The notes: generated by a model not told the origin, from the sequence alone. 64,000 nucleotides of DNA from Oceanobacillus halophilus (GCF_003628505.1 NZ_RBZP01000001.1:248001-312000), one strand, 5' to 3'. Counted from the stretch's first letter, positions 44,115 to 55,089 are shown. Numbers and translations are program-made.

Positions 44115-44999
44115 ATGGCAATTACTGCAAAAATGGTTAAAGAACTACGTGAAAAAACTGGTGCAGGTATGATGGACTGTAAAAAAGCACTTCAAGAAAC
44201 TGATGGTGATATGGAAAAAGCAGTAGATTTCCTACGTGAAAAAGGAATTGCGAAAGCTGCGAAAAAAGCAGATCGTATCGCTGCAGAAGGACTTACACAT
44301 ATAGAAGTTGATAATAATAATGCAGTTTTACTTGAAGTAAACTGTGAAACAGACTTTGTTACTAAAAATGATCAGTTCAAAGAATTATTATCTGAACTAG
44401 GTAAGCATTTGGTTAAACAACAGCCAGCTAACGTAGAAGAAGCATTACAACAAAAACTTCATGGAGATGGAGACACGTTAGAATCTTATATTAATACTGC
44501 TGTTTCTAAAATTGGCGAAAAAATTACTTTAAGACGTTTTACTATCTTTACAAAAACAGATAATGATGCATTTGGTGCTTACTTACATATGGGTGGCCGC
44601 ATTGGTGTATTGACTTTACTTGAAGGCACAAATGATGAGCAACTTGGAAAAGATATAGCTATGCACGTAGCTGCAGTAAACCCACGTTATGTTTCTCGTG
44701 ATGCTGTAAGTGAGGAAGAAGTAAGTCATGAGCGCGAAGTGTTAAAACAACAAGCATTAAATGAAGGAAAACCAGAGAAAATTGTTGAAAAAATGGTTGA
44801 AGGTCGTTTAGGCAAATTCTTCCAAGAAATTTGTTTATTAGAGCAGGACTTTGTTAAAGACCCTGATCAAAAAGTTAAAAAATATGTTGCAGATAAAGGT
44901 GCATCTGTGAAAGGTTTTGTTCGTTATGAAGTTGGCGAAGGCCTAGAAAAACGTGAAGAAAACTTTGCGGATGAAGTAATGAGTCAAATTAAAAAATAA
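44115..44999 (+). CDS. tsf: Elongation factor Ts
   Basis: EF-Ts exchanges GDP on EF-Tu. The 294-aa protein has the N-terminal UBA-like domain ([20 protein letters not shown], residues 10-29), the core domain ([20 protein letters not shown]) and the dimerisation block ([17 protein letters not shown]). The ATG follows AAGGAGGAAA. Confidence 0.98.
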   Translation: MAITAKMVKELREKTGAGMMDCKKALQETDGDMEKAVDFLREKGIAKAAKKADRIAAEGLTHIEVDNNNAVLLEVNCETDFVTKNDQFKELLSELGKHLVKQQPANVEEALQQKLHGDGDTLESYINTAVSKIGEKITLRRFTIFTKTDNDAFGAYLHMGGRIGVLTLLEGTNDEQLGKDIAMHVAAVNPRYVSRDAVSEEEVSHEREVLKQQALNEGKPEKIVEKMVEGRLGKFFQEICLLEQDFVKDPDQKVKKYVADKGASVKGFVRYEVGEGLEKREENFADEVMSQIKK

Positions 45000-45009
45000 T
45001 AAATAGTTG

Positions 45010-45041
45010 ATAGGGAACATGTGTTTTGTTCCCTATTTCCT
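45010..45041 (+). terminator. Terminator-like hairpin between tsf and pyrH
   Basis: ATAGGGAACA (45010-45019) pairs perfectly with TGTTCCCTAT (45027-45036). The T-run is short (TTTCC), so partial readthrough into pyrH is likely. Confidence 0.65.
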
Positions 45042-45086
45042 CATGTAAGCATACAACATAAATATATCAAATTCTTGGAGGTTATT

Positions 45087-45809
45087 ATGACATCAGCACG
45101 ATACCGTCGAATTGTGTTAAAATTAAGTGGAGAAGCATTAAGCGGAGACCAAGGGTATGGTATAGATCCTAAAGTAATCCAGTCAATAGCTAGTCAAGTG
45201 AAAGAAGTTGTTGAATTAGGAGTTGAAGTAGTCGTAGTTGTCGGTGGTGGCAACATATGGCGTGGAAAAGTCGGAAGTCAAATGGGAATGGATCGTGCTA
45301 CTGCTGATTATATGGGAATGCTAGCAACGGTTATGAACTCACTTGCGCTTCAAGATGGTTTAGAAACAATTGGGATACCAACTCGTGTCCAAACATCAAT
45401 TGAAATGCGTCAAGTTGCAGAACCATACATAAGAAGGAAAGCTATACGTCATCTTGAGAAGAAACGTGTGGTTATATTTGCAGCTGGTACAGGGAATCCA
45501 TATTTCTCAACAGATACTACGGCAGCATTAAGAGCAGCTGAAGTGGAAGCAGAAGTGATCTTGATGGCTAAAAATAATGTTGATGGCGTTTATACGGATG
45601 ATCCTAAGTTGAATAAAGATGCTGAAAAATATGAAAGCCTATCTTATATGGAAATGTTGAATGAGGGTCTCGGTGTAATGGATTCTACCGCTTCTTCCCT
45701 GTGTATGGATAATGATATTCCGTTAATTGTCTTTTCTATTACAGAAGAAGGAAATATTAAAAAGGTTGTTCAAGGCGATAACATAGGAACAGTTATAAGG
45801 GGGAAATAA
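45087..45809 (+). CDS. pyrH: UMP kinase
   Basis: PyrH phosphorylates UMP to UDP. The protein is 240 aa from ATG 45087 with TTGGAGGT upstream; the open frame extends 66 bases further but has no ribosome site and lies in the tsf terminator. The amino-acid-kinase fold motifs are [48 protein letters not shown] and [10 protein letters not shown]. It has the same length as B. subtilis PyrH. It is followed 3 bases later by frr. Confidence 0.97.
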   Translation: MTSARYRRIVLKLSGEALSGDQGYGIDPKVIQSIASQVKEVVELGVEVVVVVGGGNIWRGKVGSQMGMDRATADYMGMLATVMNSLALQDGLETIGIPTRVQTSIEMRQVAEPYIRRKAIRHLEKKRVVIFAAGTGNPYFSTDTTAALRAAEVEAEVILMAKNNVDGVYTDDPKLNKDAEKYESLSYMEMLNEGLGVMDSTASSLCMDNDIPLIVFSITEEGNIKKVVQGDNIGTVIRGK

Positions 45810-45812
45810 AAG

Positions 45813-46370
45813 ATGTCAGAAGCAATTTTAAAATCAATGCGTGAAAAAATGGCTCAAGCTGTCCAGGCTTACTCGAAAAGTTTAGCAACGGTAAGAGCAG
45901 GACGTGCGAATCCGAATTTACTTGATAGTGTTTATGTGGATTATTATGGTGCGTCTACACCACTTAACCAGCTAGCAAACGTTTCTGCACCAGAAGCAAG
46001 AATGTTAGTTATTACTCCATATGATAAATCGGCACTTTCAGATATTGAAAAAGCGATCCAAAAAGCGGACTTAGGTCTATCACCATCAAATGATGGAAAT
46101 ATAATACGTATCAGCATTCCACCGTTAACGGAAGAAAGACGGAAAGATTTAGTTAAAGTAGTTGGGAAGTATGCTGAAGAATACCGTATTCAGGTTAGAA
46201 ATGTCCGCAGAGATGCGAATGATCAACTGAAAAAGGCAGAAAAGAACGGTGATATCACTGAAGATGAGTTAAGAAATCTTCAAGATGAAGTTCAAAAAGA
46301 AACAAATAATCACATTAATAAGATTGACCAACTGAGCAAAAATAAAGAAGACGAAATAATGGAAGTTTAA
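45813..46370 (+). CDS. frr: Ribosome recycling factor
   Basis: RRF splits post-termination ribosomes together with EF-G. The 185-aa protein has the family motifs [36 protein letters not shown] and the long three-helix bundle ending DEIMEV. A strong terminator follows. Confidence 0.97.
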   Translation: MSEAILKSMREKMAQAVQAYSKSLATVRAGRANPNLLDSVYVDYYGASTPLNQLANVSAPEARMLVITPYDKSALSDIEKAIQKADLGLSPSNDGNIIRISIPPLTEERRKDLVKVVGKYAEEYRIQVRNVRRDANDQLKKAEKNGDITEDELRNLQDEVQKETNNHINKIDQLSKNKEDEIMEV

Positions 46371-46420
46371 TTTTTTCTTGTAGTATCTTTATTTATACAG
46401 AATTAAAGTGTAAAATAAGT

Positions 46421-46450
46421 AAAAGCCCTCTTCTATAAGGGGGCTTTTGT
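46421..46450 (+). terminator. Terminator after frr
   Basis: AAAAGCCC followed by TC, an 8-base loop, then GGGGGCTTTT and a short T-run. It overlaps the -35 box of the next candidate promoter. Confidence 0.8.
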
Positions 46451-46475
46451 ATTCGTAGCAATATAAAGTTATAAT
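46447..46475 (+). promoter_or_regulatory. Candidate SigA promoter of uppS-cdsA-rseP
   Basis: TTGTAT and a perfect TATAAT are separated by 17 bases. The -35 box sits on the T-tract of the frr terminator. Confidence 0.6.
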
Positions 46476-46592
46476 ATAGTCAAAATGAATGATTGCTAAC
46501 ATACATTATAAAAGGTACGTAATATATTTCCTTTTTCCCTCATAATATTAGTAAAAGGAATGTATGCAATAACAATATTCGGAGGACAAATT

Positions 46593-47351
46593 ATGTCTAT
46601 GAAGATTCCTTTTTTAAAAAAGAAACAAAAAGAAGAAAACCAGAGTGAACTAGAAAATATACCAAGACATGTCGCTATTATTATGGATGGGAATGGCCGC
46701 TGGGCTGAGAGTAAAGGATTACCTCGTGTAGCAGGGCATAAAGAAGGTGTACATGCCGTTAATAGGGTTGTTAGAGCAGCTGCAAAAGCGAACGTTGAAG
46801 TGCTTACTTTGTTTGCATTTTCTACAGAAAATTGGAGGCGTCCCAAGACAGAGATAGATTTTCTTATGAAACTGCCAAAGGAATTTTTGCATGTTTACTT
46901 ACCAGAAATAATGGAGAACAATGTAAAAATAGAAACAATTGGTGAATTCGATGATTTACCACAACATACGAAAGAGGCAGTACAGTATGCTATTGACAAG
47001 ACGAAGAATAATGATGGGATGTTATTAAACTTTGCTTTAAATTATGGAGGGCGATCTGAAATTGTGCGAGCAATCAAACACATTGTAAACGACATTGATT
47101 GTTCCAAAATAGCAATGGATTCGTTGGATGAAAACCTGTTTTCCAGGTATTTATATACAGATGGGTTACAGGATCCAGATTTATTAATACGTACGAGTGG
47201 TGAACAGCGTTTAAGTAACTTTTTACTTTGGCAATCTGCTTATACAGAATTTTGGTTTACAGATGTTTTATGGCCAGATTTTGATGAGAATGTATTATGG
47301 GAAGCATTGCATGAATTTGAACAGCGAAAAAGACGATATGGTGGATTATAG
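46593..47351 (+). CDS. uppS: Undecaprenyl diphosphate synthase
   Basis: UppS makes the C55 lipid carrier of cell-wall synthesis by cis-condensing isopentenyl diphosphate. The protein is 252 aa from ATG 46593 with CGGAGGAC upstream. It has the catalytic Asp32 in AIIMDGNGRWAESKGL, the FSTENWRRP block, and RTSGEQRLSNFLLWQSAYTE near the C-terminus. The short lysine-rich N-terminus is typical of Bacillus. Confidence 0.97.
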   Translation: MSMKIPFLKKKQKEENQSELENIPRHVAIIMDGNGRWAESKGLPRVAGHKEGVHAVNRVVRAAAKANVEVLTLFAFSTENWRRPKTEIDFLMKLPKEFLHVYLPEIMENNVKIETIGEFDDLPQHTKEAVQYAIDKTKNNDGMLLNFALNYGGRSEIVRAIKHIVNDIDCSKIAMDSLDENLFSRYLYTDGLQDPDLLIRTSGEQRLSNFLLWQSAYTEFWFTDVLWPDFDENVLWEALHEFEQRKRRYGGL

Positions 47352-47366
47352 GATGGTGATTAGTGT

Positions 47367-48161
47367 ATGAAAGAACGGACAATTACAGCATTAGTAGCAC
47401 TAATTATCTTCATTCCTTTTGTTATTATCGGGGACTGGCCATTTGAGTTGTTTATTTATCTTATTGCAACGATAGGATTGTTAGAATTAATTCATATGAG
47501 AAAAACGGAAGGTTATTTGTTTCCAACAATTTTAGCTGTTCTCATGTTATGGATAATATTAATCCGTGATGCTGCGTTTTTATCCAACTATCCTAAGTTT
47601 GAATGGGTAACTCTCATAATTCTTTTGCTACTGGCTTATACTGTATTAGTTAAAAATAAATTTACGTTTGATCATGTAGGGTTCATTCTTTTGTCAACCT
47701 TCTATGTTGGAATAGGATTTTTTTATTTACTGGAAACCAGAGATGGTTCAGCAGCTGAAGGTTTGAAAAATATTTTCTTTGCTTTTCTAATTGTTTGGTC
47801 AACAGATACTGGAGCATATCTTTTCGGACGAGCCTTTGGTAAGAGGAAATTATGGCCAACCATAAGTCCAAATAAAACGATAGAGGGCGCTATAGGTGGA
47901 ATAATACTAGCATGTGTTGTGACATTTATATTTCATCTGATTAATCCCTTTCCACATCATTTATTAATAGTTGTAGTAGTTACGATTGTTGCATCTATAT
48001 TTGGACAAATAGGTGATTTGGTCGAATCGGCCTTGAAACGTAACTATGGTGTGAAGGACTCTGGTAAAATATTGCCAGGTCATGGAGGAATCCTAGATCG
48101 CTTTGATAGTGTATTATTTGTTCTTCCGTTGTTACATATTATCCAGTTTTTTTCTGGTTAA
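47367..48161 (+). CDS. cdsA: Phosphatidate cytidylyltransferase
   Basis: CdsA makes CDP-diacylglycerol for phospholipid synthesis. The 264-aa integral membrane protein has about seven hydrophobic segments and the full family signature near the C-terminus (SALKRNYGVKDSGKILPGHG, then GILDRFDSVLF). In B. subtilis dxr comes next, but here a 130-bp gap leads directly to rseP. Confidence 0.96.
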   Translation: MKERTITALVALIIFIPFVIIGDWPFELFIYLIATIGLLELIHMRKTEGYLFPTILAVLMLWIILIRDAAFLSNYPKFEWVTLIILLLLAYTVLVKNKFTFDHVGFILLSTFYVGIGFFYLLETRDGSAAEGLKNIFFAFLIVWSTDTGAYLFGRAFGKRKLWPTISPNKTIEGAIGGIILACVVTFIFHLINPFPHHLLIVVVVTIVASIFGQIGDLVESALKRNYGVKDSGKILPGHGGILDRFDSVLFVLPLLHIIQFFSG

Positions 48162-48293
48162 GAAGACAATTAATTTTTTCATTACGTGTTTTAAACTTGA
48201 ACAAATAATTATAGACAGGTTAAACTTAACTAAAAATGTCATGTTAGTTTCGATATTTCATTTAGTATCTTACCAGTAAAGGATGTGCTTTTT

Positions 48294-49568
48294 TTGACCA
48301 CTGTTATTGCGTTTATATTTATGTTTGGCTTACTTGTGTTTGTTCATGAGTGGGGACATATGATATTTGCAAAGCGTGCTGGAATGCTTGTACGAGAGTT
48401 TGCAATTGGTTTTGGTCCAAAAGTTTTTTCATTTACCAGAAATGAAACCTTATACACGATTCGTCTAATTCCTGCTGGTGGTTACGTTCGAGTGGCAGGA
48501 GAAGATCCGGAGATAATTGAATTAAAACCGGGCCATCATGTAGGGCTAGAATTTAATGAATTTGGAAAAGTAGATAAAATTATAGTTAATAATAAATCAA
48601 AGCATCCAAATGCAAGAGTGATAGAAGTGGAACATGTAGATTTGGATCATGATTTAATCATCGAAGGCTATGAGATTGATGATGAAGATGAGAGACTTCG
48701 CTTTGAAGTGGATTCTAAAGCCTTTTTTATCATGGATGAACGGGAAACACAAATAGCTCCATATGATCGCCAATTTGCCTCAAAGACAGCAGGACAAAAG
48801 GCTATGCAATTATTTGCTGGTCCATTAATGAACTTTGTACTCGCTATTTTCCTTTTTGTGATTTTAGGAATTGTACAAGGTATTCCAGTAGATGAAGCAA
48901 AAATGGGTGAAATTCAACCTGATACACCAGCTGAAGAGGCTGGTATGATGGCAAACGATGAGGTTATAAGAATAGGGGACAATTCTATTTCAACCTGGGA
49001 GGAATTTACTTCCATTGTTCGTGATAATCCAGGTCAAGAACTGGATATGACGGTACTTAGAGATGGAAAAGAAGAGGCAATCACGGTCGTTCCCAGAGAA
49101 GTAGAAGCGATGAATCAGCAAGGTGAAACCATTCTAGTTGGTCAAATTGGCGTATACCAAGGCTTCGAGAAATCAATACTTGGTACATTACAATATGGAT
49201 TTGAGCAGACTTACCAAATTACCAGAATGGTATTAACTAATTTAGGTATGTTAATTACTGGTCAGGTACCACTTGAAATTTTGTCAGGTCCTGTTGGGAT
49301 TTATGATGCAACAGATGAAGTAGTTCAATCTGGCTTTATGAACTTAATTATGTGGACTGCAATGTTAAGTGTAAACTTAGGTATAGTGAATTTAGTTCCA
49401 TTACCCGCGCTAGATGGTGGTCGTTTACTATTTGTCGGAGTTGAAAAGTTACGTGGTAAACCAGTTCCACCAGAAAAGGAAGGAATTTTTCACTTTATTG
49501 GATTTGCCTTTCTCATGTTATTAATGATTGTTGTTACGTGGAATGATATTCAACGTTTATTCCTGTAA
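48294..49568 (+). CDS. rseP: Site-2 intramembrane metalloprotease RseP (RasP)
   Basis: RasP cleaves membrane proteins within the bilayer, including anti-sigma factors such as RsiW and leftover signal peptides. The protein is about 424 aa from TTG 48294, chosen because AAAGGA lies 10 bases upstream; a GTG at 48285 lies too close to that site. The zinc site is HEWGH (His18-His22) in the first membrane helix. A PDZ domain covers about residues 195-270, and the second metal motif is NLVPLPALDGGRLLF. Four membrane segments are visible. In B. subtilis proS comes next, but here polC follows. Confidence 0.95.
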   Translation: MTTVIAFIFMFGLLVFVHEWGHMIFAKRAGMLVREFAIGFGPKVFSFTRNETLYTIRLIPAGGYVRVAGEDPEIIELKPGHHVGLEFNEFGKVDKIIVNNKSKHPNARVIEVEHVDLDHDLIIEGYEIDDEDERLRFEVDSKAFFIMDERETQIAPYDRQFASKTAGQKAMQLFAGPLMNFVLAIFLFVILGIVQGIPVDEAKMGEIQPDTPAEEAGMMANDEVIRIGDNSISTWEEFTSIVRDNPGQELDMTVLRDGKEEAITVVPREVEAMNQQGETILVGQIGVYQGFEKSILGTLQYGFEQTYQITRMVLTNLGMLITGQVPLEILSGPVGIYDATDEVVQSGFMNLIMWTAMLSVNLGIVNLVPLPALDGGRLLFVGVEKLRGKPVPPEKEGIFHFIGFAFLMLLMIVVTWNDIQRLFL

Positions 49569-49593
49569 GGATTATATGAAATAACGGTTAGAA

Positions 49594-49624
49594 GAACCCT
49601 TGTCGACAGTGGCAAGGGTTCTCC
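49594..49624 (+). terminator. Terminator-like hairpin after rseP
   Basis: GAACCCTTG (49594-49602) pairs perfectly with CAAGGGTTC (49613-49621). There is no clear T-run after it. Confidence 0.6.
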
Positions 49625-49726
49625 ATGATTATAAGCTATTTTTGGTAATAATTAATCCTTTACTTTTCATCATATAATCAGAGATACTACTATAAGAAAC
49701 ACCTTTTCTAGGGGGATATTAAATAA

Positions 49727-52700
49727 ATGGATATTACGAAAAAAGAAAAAATGGGTTTATTGCTAGAGCAATTGAAAATACCTGAAGAAGATATACTTAA
49801 ATATTTCTCTGAAAGTTACCTTGATAAGTTAGAAGTATACAAAAAGACGAAAAAATGGCATTTTTATATTCATCTTAAACAAGTGTTACCACCAACTATA
49901 TATCTTTTATTTACCTCAAAACTAAAAGAAACATTCGAACCTATAGCTCAAGTTGAATTGTCAATAGATGTAGAAAACAATGTATGTGAAGAAGAAACAA
50001 TTATTGGTTATTGGCAAAATTTTATAGCTTCTATACCGAACCTTTCTCCAGCATATAAGGATTTAGTTCACAATCAGACACCAAAGGTTGCAAATAATAA
50101 GATTATGTTAACTGCGAGAAATGATGCAGAAGCAAGTGCTCTGAAAAAAAGGTTAGAAGATAGTTTTAAAGTGTATTGTAAAAAGGTTGGGATGCTGTCT
50201 TATCCTTTGGAAATTGAAGCAAAACCAGATATGGCAGTGCTAGAGAAATTTAAAGAGCAAACAGCAATGGAAGATCAACAGAAAGTATTAAAAACAGTAC
50301 AGGAAAAGGAGAAAAGAGATAAAGAAAAAGCAAGTCATGATGATAATAAACCATTAATGCTTGGATACAAGATTCAAGACGAAGCTATTCAAATGGAAAA
50401 TATTCTAGAAGAAGAACGTCGTGTTGTTGTACAAGGATATATATTCTCTTCAGAAATTAGAGAATTGCGTTCAGGTAGAAGTTTATTAATTTTAAAAGCC
50501 ACAGATTATACAGATTCTTTAACAATTAAAATGTTTTCTAAAGGTGATGAAGACGCGGCGAAATTTAAGTCAGCTAAAGAAGGTATGTGGATTAAGGCCA
50601 GAGGTAGTATCCAGACAGACATGTACACAAACGAATTATCCATGATGGCAAATGACATTCATGAAGTTAAAGTAGAGTCGAGAAAAGACGTATCTCCAGA
50701 AGATGAAAAACGAGTAGAATTACACGCACATACTACAATGAGCCAGATGGATGCAGTGGTTTCCCCAGAAGCTTTAATTTCTCAAGCAGCAAAATGGGGG
50801 CATAAAGCTGTCGCTATTACTGACCATGCTGGTGTACAAGGTTACCCAGAAGCTTTTGCAGCAGGTAAGAAAAATAATATTAAAGTATTATATGGTGTTG
50901 AAGCGAATTTGGTTGATGATGGTGTACCAATTGCCTATAACGAACATGATGTTGATTTAGAGTCTGCAACCTATGTTGTATTTGACGTTGAAACCACTGG
51001 ACTGTCCGCGGTTTATGATACAATTATTGAATTAGCAGCGGTGAAAATTCATAAAGGGGATATTGTTGATCGTTTTGAAGCCTTTGCAAACCCACATCAT
51101 CCTTTATCACAAACCACTATTGACTTAACCGGAATAACAGATGATATGGTACAAAATGCTCCAGAAGTAGAGGAAGTATTAAAGGATTTCCATGCTTGGA
51201 TGGAAGACTCCATACTAGTAGCACATAATGCAAGTTTTGATATGGGGTTCCTCAATCAAGGTTTCAAAAAAATTGATTATGAAAAAGCAAGTAATCCAGT
51301 TATTGATACATTAGAACTTGCACGATTTCTGTATCCTGAGTTGAAAAACCATCGTCTGAATACGTTAAGCAAACATTTGGATGTTGAACTAACACAGCAC
51401 CACCGAGCTATCTATGATGCGGAGGCAACTGGGTATATTCTTTGGAAACAAGTTAAGAAGTTACTATCCATGAATATCATCAATCACAATCAATTGAATA
51501 ATCATATGGGGGAAGGGAATGCATATCAGCGTTCCAGACCATTCCATTGTACATTGTTAGCAAAAACAGAAGTAGGATTAAAGAACCTCTATAAGCTTGT
51601 ATCACATGCCCATATTGATTATTTTTATCGTGTACCAAGAATACCGCGTTCTTTGTTACGAAAATATCGGGAAGGTATCTTGGTAGGCACAGCTTGTGAT
51701 AAAGGGGAAGTCTTTGAAACCATGATGCAAAAGTCTGCAGAAGAGGCAGAAAAAGTTGCTGAGTTCTATGATTATATTGAAGTCCAGCCACCAGCCAACT
51801 ATGTTCATTTAATTGAGAAAGAATTGGTGCAAAACGAAGCACAAATCTATGATATATTAACGAAGCTAGTTGACTTAGGAGATCGAATGAATAAGCCTGT
51901 AGTAGCCACAGGGAATGTTCATTACATTGATGAACATGATAAAATATATCGACAAATATTAATTAAATCACAGGCAGGTAATCCGCTAAATCGTCAAACA
52001 TTACCCGATACTCCATTCCGTACTACAAATGAAATGCTGGATTGCTTTAGCTTTCTAGGTGAGCAAAAGGCAAAAGAAATTGTTGTAAAAAATACGAATG
52101 AGATAGTCGAACAAATTGATGAAATAGCCCCAGTTAAGGATGGATTATTTACACCAACCATTGATGGTGCTGAACAAGAAATAAGAGACCTCTCTTATAA
52201 TCGGGCGATGAGTATTTATGGAGATCCAGTTCCAAAAATTGTTAGTGATCGTTTAGAAAAAGAGTTGGATAGTATTATCGGTAATGGATTTGCTGTTATC
52301 TACTTAATTTCGCAAAAGCTAGTAAAAAAATCATTAGAAGATGGTTACCTCGTAGGTTCCCGTGGATCAGTAGGTTCATCATTAGTCGCAACGATGACGG
52401 AAATTACAGAAGTAAATCCACTACCCCCACATTATGTGTGTATGGAATGCCACTATAATGAATTTATTAACGATGGTTCAGTAGGGAGCGGATTTGATTT
52501 ACCTGATAAGGCATGTCCGGAATGTGGAACATCATTAACGAAAGATGGACAAGACATTCCATTTGAAACATTCCTTGGGTTTAAAGGGGATAAAGTACCT
52601 GATATTGATTTAAACTTCTCAGGTGCTTACCAGCCAAGGGCACATAATTATACGAAAGAACTGTTTGGTATCGATTATGTATATCGTGCTGGAACGATTG

Positions 52701-54019
52701 GTACTGTTGCTGAAAAGACTGCTTATGGCTATGTGAAGGGATATGCATCTGATAATAATTTTGTATACAAGAATACTGAAGTAGATCGTTTAGTAAAAGG
52801 GTGTACAGGAGTAAAGCGAACCACTGGACAACATCCGGGAGGTATCATCGTAGTTCCAGAAGATAAGGAAATATATGATTTTACACCAATTCAGTTTCCA
52901 GCAGATGATCGCAATAGTGAATGGAGAACTACCCATTTTGATTTCCATTCTATTCATGATAATCTTTTAAAACTAGATATACTGGGTCACGATGATCCAA
53001 CGGTTATAAGGATGTTACAGGATTTAAGCGGAATAGATCCATTAACGATTCCTACAGATGATAAAGAGGTTATGAAAATATTTTCAGGTCCAGAAGCATT
53101 AGGTGTCTCAGCTGATCAAATCAATTGTAAAACAGGGACATTAGGGGTTCCTGAGTTCGGAACGAAATTTGTAAGACAGATGCTAGAAGACACAAAACCT
53201 TCTACGTTTTCTGAGTTACTAATTATTTCAGGTTTGTCCCATGGAACAGATGTGTGGCTAGGAAATGCTCAAGAATTAATTGATCAAGGAATTTGTGAAT
53301 TAGCAGATGTAATTGGTTGCCGTGATGATATTATGGTTTATTTAATGCATAAAGGACTAGAACCTTCACTTGCATTTAAAATTATGGAATTCGTCCGTAA
53401 AGGAAAGGGTCTGCAAGATGAATGGATTGTTGAGATGAAAAAGCATGATGTACCAGATTGGTATATTGAATCTTGTAAAAAAATTAAGTACATGTTTCCA
53501 AAAGCCCATGCAGCTGCATATGTATTAATGGCAATTCGTATTGCTTATTTCAAAGTACATCATCCGATCCTATTTTATGCAACCTATTTTTCCGTTAGAG
53601 CAGACGATTTCGATTTAGAAACGATGGCAAAAGGTTCTCAAGCAATTAGGAATAGAATTGAAGGTATAGCAGCAAAAGGAAATGATGCTTCACCAAAAGA
53701 AAAGAACTTAATGACCGTGCTAGAAGTTGCACTTGAAATGTGTGAACGTGGATTTTCATTTAAAAAAGTAGACCTTTATAAATCTAGCGCAACCGACTTT
53801 ATTGTGGATGGCGACAGTTTAATCCCTCCATTTAATGCAGTTGATGGTTTAGGTACTAATGCTGCCATTAATATTGTAAAAGCACGTGAGGATGGAGAAT
53901 TCCTATCCAAAGAAGACTTAAGAGAACGAAGCAGGATTTCGAAAACAGTGTTAGAATATCTTGATAATCTCGGATGTCTGGAAGGTATGGCAGAAAAAAA
54001 TCAATTATCCTTGTTTTAG
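49727..54019 (+). CDS. polC: DNA polymerase III PolC-type alpha subunit
   Basis: PolC is the replicative polymerase of low-GC Gram-positives. The 1430-aa protein has the N-terminal domain, an OB fold (about 225-325), a PHP domain ([20 protein letters not shown]) split by the inserted 3'-5' exonuclease ([12 protein letters not shown] near residue 420, through [12 protein letters not shown]), a zinc-binding insert (CMECHYNE...CPECG, about 903-930), the catalytic palm with PDIDLNFSG (about 960-968) and the C-terminal helix-hairpin-helix. GGGGGATA precedes the start. A TATAAT at 49673-49678 lacks a good -35 partner. Confidence 0.98.
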   Translation: MDITKKEKMGLLLEQLKIPEEDILKYFSESYLDKLEVYKKTKKWHFYIHLKQVLPPTIYLLFTSKLKETFEPIAQVELSIDVENNVCEEETIIGYWQNFIASIPNLSPAYKDLVHNQTPKVANNKIMLTARNDAEASALKKRLEDSFKVYCKKVGMLSYPLEIEAKPDMAVLEKFKEQTAMEDQQKVLKTVQEKEKRDKEKASHDDNKPLMLGYKIQDEAIQMENILEEERRVVVQGYIFSSEIRELRSGRSLLILKATDYTDSLTIKMFSKGDEDAAKFKSAKEGMWIKARGSIQTDMYTNELSMMANDIHEVKVESRKDVSPEDEKRVELHAHTTMSQMDAVVSPEALISQAAKWGHKAVAITDHAGVQGYPEAFAAGKKNNIKVLYGVEANLVDDGVPIAYNEHDVDLESATYVVFDVETTGLSAVYDTIIELAAVKIHKGDIVDRFEAFANPHHPLSQTTIDLTGITDDMVQNAPEVEEVLKDFHAWMEDSILVAHNASFDMGFLNQGFKKIDYEKASNPVIDTLELARFLYPELKNHRLNTLSKHLDVELTQHHRAIYDAEATGYILWKQVKKLLSMNIINHNQLNNHMGEGNAYQRSRPFHCTLLAKTEVGLKNLYKLVSHAHIDYFYRVPRIPRSLLRKYREGILVGTACDKGEVFETMMQKSAEEAEKVAEFYDYIEVQPPANYVHLIEKELVQNEAQIYDILTKLVDLGDRMNKPVVATGNVHYIDEHDKIYRQILIKSQAGNPLNRQTLPDTPFRTTNEMLDCFSFLGEQKAKEIVVKNTNEIVEQIDEIAPVKDGLFTPTIDGAEQEIRDLSYNRAMSIYGDPVPKIVSDRLEKELDSIIGNGFAVIYLISQKLVKKSLEDGYLVGSRGSVGSSLVATMTEITEVNPLPPHYVCMECHYNEFINDGSVGSGFDLPDKACPECGTSLTKDGQDIPFETFLGFKGDKVPDIDLNFSGAYQPRAHNYTKELFGIDYVYRAGTIGTVAEKTAYGYVKGYASDNNFVYKNTEVDRLVKGCTGVKRTTGQHPGGIIVVPEDKEIYDFTPIQFPADDRNSEWRTTHFDFHSIHDNLLKLDILGHDDPTVIRMLQDLSGIDPLTIPTDDKEVMKIFSGPEALGVSADQINCKTGTLGVPEFGTKFVRQMLEDTKPSTFSELLIISGLSHGTDVWLGNAQELIDQGICELADVIGCRDDIMVYLMHKGLEPSLAFKIMEFVRKGKGLQDEWIVEMKKHDVPDWYIESCKKIKYMFPKAHAAAYVLMAIRIAYFKVHHPILFYATYFSVRADDFDLETMAKGSQAIRNRIEGIAAKGNDASPKEKNLMTVLEVALEMCERGFSFKKVDLYKSSATDFIVDGDSLIPPFNAVDGLGTNAAINIVKAREDGEFLSKEDLRERSRISKTVLEYLDNLGCLEGMAEKNQLSLF

Positions 54020-54090
54020 GTTAGTTCGAATCGGGAGATACAGATTACAATTGTCCGTCCTGTGGCAACGCCTTTTTGATCAAGTCCTCT

Positions 54091-54119
54091 AAAAAGCAAG
54101 CGTGATCGCTTGCTTTTTT
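54091..54119 (+). terminator. Terminator after polC
   Basis: AAAAAGCAAGCG (54091-54102) and CGCTTGC plus six T (54107-54119) form a strong 12-bp hairpin with a TGAT loop. Confidence 0.9.
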
Positions 54120-54154
54120 CTTATATGTATAGATGGAAAAATAAGGGATAAAAA

Positions 54155-54183
54155 TTTTTGTATTTATCAACTTGTGCTATAAT
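54155..54183 (+). promoter_or_regulatory. Candidate promoter of the RsbR-like gene
   Basis: TATAAT at 54178-54183 has an upstream TGC (extended -10). The -35 region, TTTTTG at 17 bases, is weak. With the polC terminator just upstream, the gene appears to be its own transcription unit. Confidence 0.5.
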
Positions 54184-54255
54184 ATATAATCTAGCAATTA
54201 TTTGCATTTTTTAAACAAATGATTTTATGTCAGCCTAGTTAGGAGAGTGGATATT

Positions 54256-55089
54256 TTGAAGTTAAGTTTTAATGCAGATAACGGAGTTAAACAATTTTTA
54301 ATAGAAAATCAATGGGCATTTGAAGATGAACTGTTAAATGAAGCTATAAATGTAAAAGATAAGATAGAAGAAATTAAATTATTAGGGAATATTAATTTAT
54401 TGGAAAATGCTCATAAAGTTGTATTGTACGTAGTTGATAACAGAGAAGCAGAAGTTATATCCTTTGGCAAACAAGAGGGAATTGCATGGGCTAAGCACAA
54501 CTTAACCCTTGCGTTTAAGCTGGAGTGGATACAAGCAATCCGAACTACGTTATGGAAGTTTTTATATGAATATGACAAATTAAGTGATAAAAGCATAAAT
54601 AGTAAAGATTTTTTTATGATGACTAAAGAAACGAACCGTCTAATGGATGAATTCTTCAAAGGATTTTTTATTAGTTATTCTAATTTTAAAGATGAATTAC
54701 TGGAAACGCAAAGAAAGTTGGTAGAAAACCTTTCCGTTCCCATAATTCCCATATCTTCTAAAGAAAGTATCTTACCATTGATTGGAAAAATGGATGAATT
54801 GCGTGCAAATACTATGGAAGAAAAGGTATTATTGGAAATTGGAGAAAAAGGTATTCAAACTCTTATTATGGATTTGTCGGGCATTGCAAGGATGGATGAC
54901 GAAGCAGTGCATCTCTTTACTAAATTATTAGATGGAATCTCAATGATGGGTTGTAAAACAATCTTAACAGGAATCCGTCCAGATGTTGTAAAAAATATTG
55001 TAAACATAGATACATCATTTAAGGGGAAAGCAGAGGTAAGAGCTACATTACAGCAAGCTTTGAAAGATTATATCATCTCAGATAAGTAA
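54256..55089 (+). CDS. RsbR-type STAS co-antagonist, orphan
   Basis: The protein is 277 aa from TTG 54256 (AGGAGA 9-10 bases upstream; GTG 54247 is too close to that site). Residues 1-150 are all-helical, like the globin-fold sensor of RsbR proteins. Residues 160-270 form a STAS domain (TLIMDLSGIARMDDEAV and TILTGIRPDVVKNIVNID). RsbR proteins build the stressosome with RsbS and sequester the RsbT kinase. No rsbS, rsbT or other sigma-B genes are nearby. B. subtilis has nothing between polC and rimP. By alignment from memory, the two threonines phosphorylated in RsbRA correspond to Asp215 and Asn247 here. Confidence 0.8.
   Translation: MKLSFNADNGVKQFLIENQWAFEDELLNEAINVKDKIEEIKLLGNINLLENAHKVVLYVVDNREAEVISFGKQEGIAWAKHNLTLAFKLEWIQAIRTTLWKFLYEYDKLSDKSINSKDFFMMTKETNRLMDEFFKGFFISYSNFKDELLETQRKLVENLSVPIIPISSKESILPLIGKMDELRANTMEEKVLLEIGEKGIQTLIMDLSGIARMDDEAVHLFTKLLDGISMMGCKTILTGIRPDVVKNIVNIDTSFKGKAEVRATLQQALKDYIISDK

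Noticed and set aside
49673-49678. TATAAT upstream of polC as a promoter
   Set aside because: No acceptable -35 box lies at 16-18 bases and there is no TGn extension, so it is mentioned only under polC.
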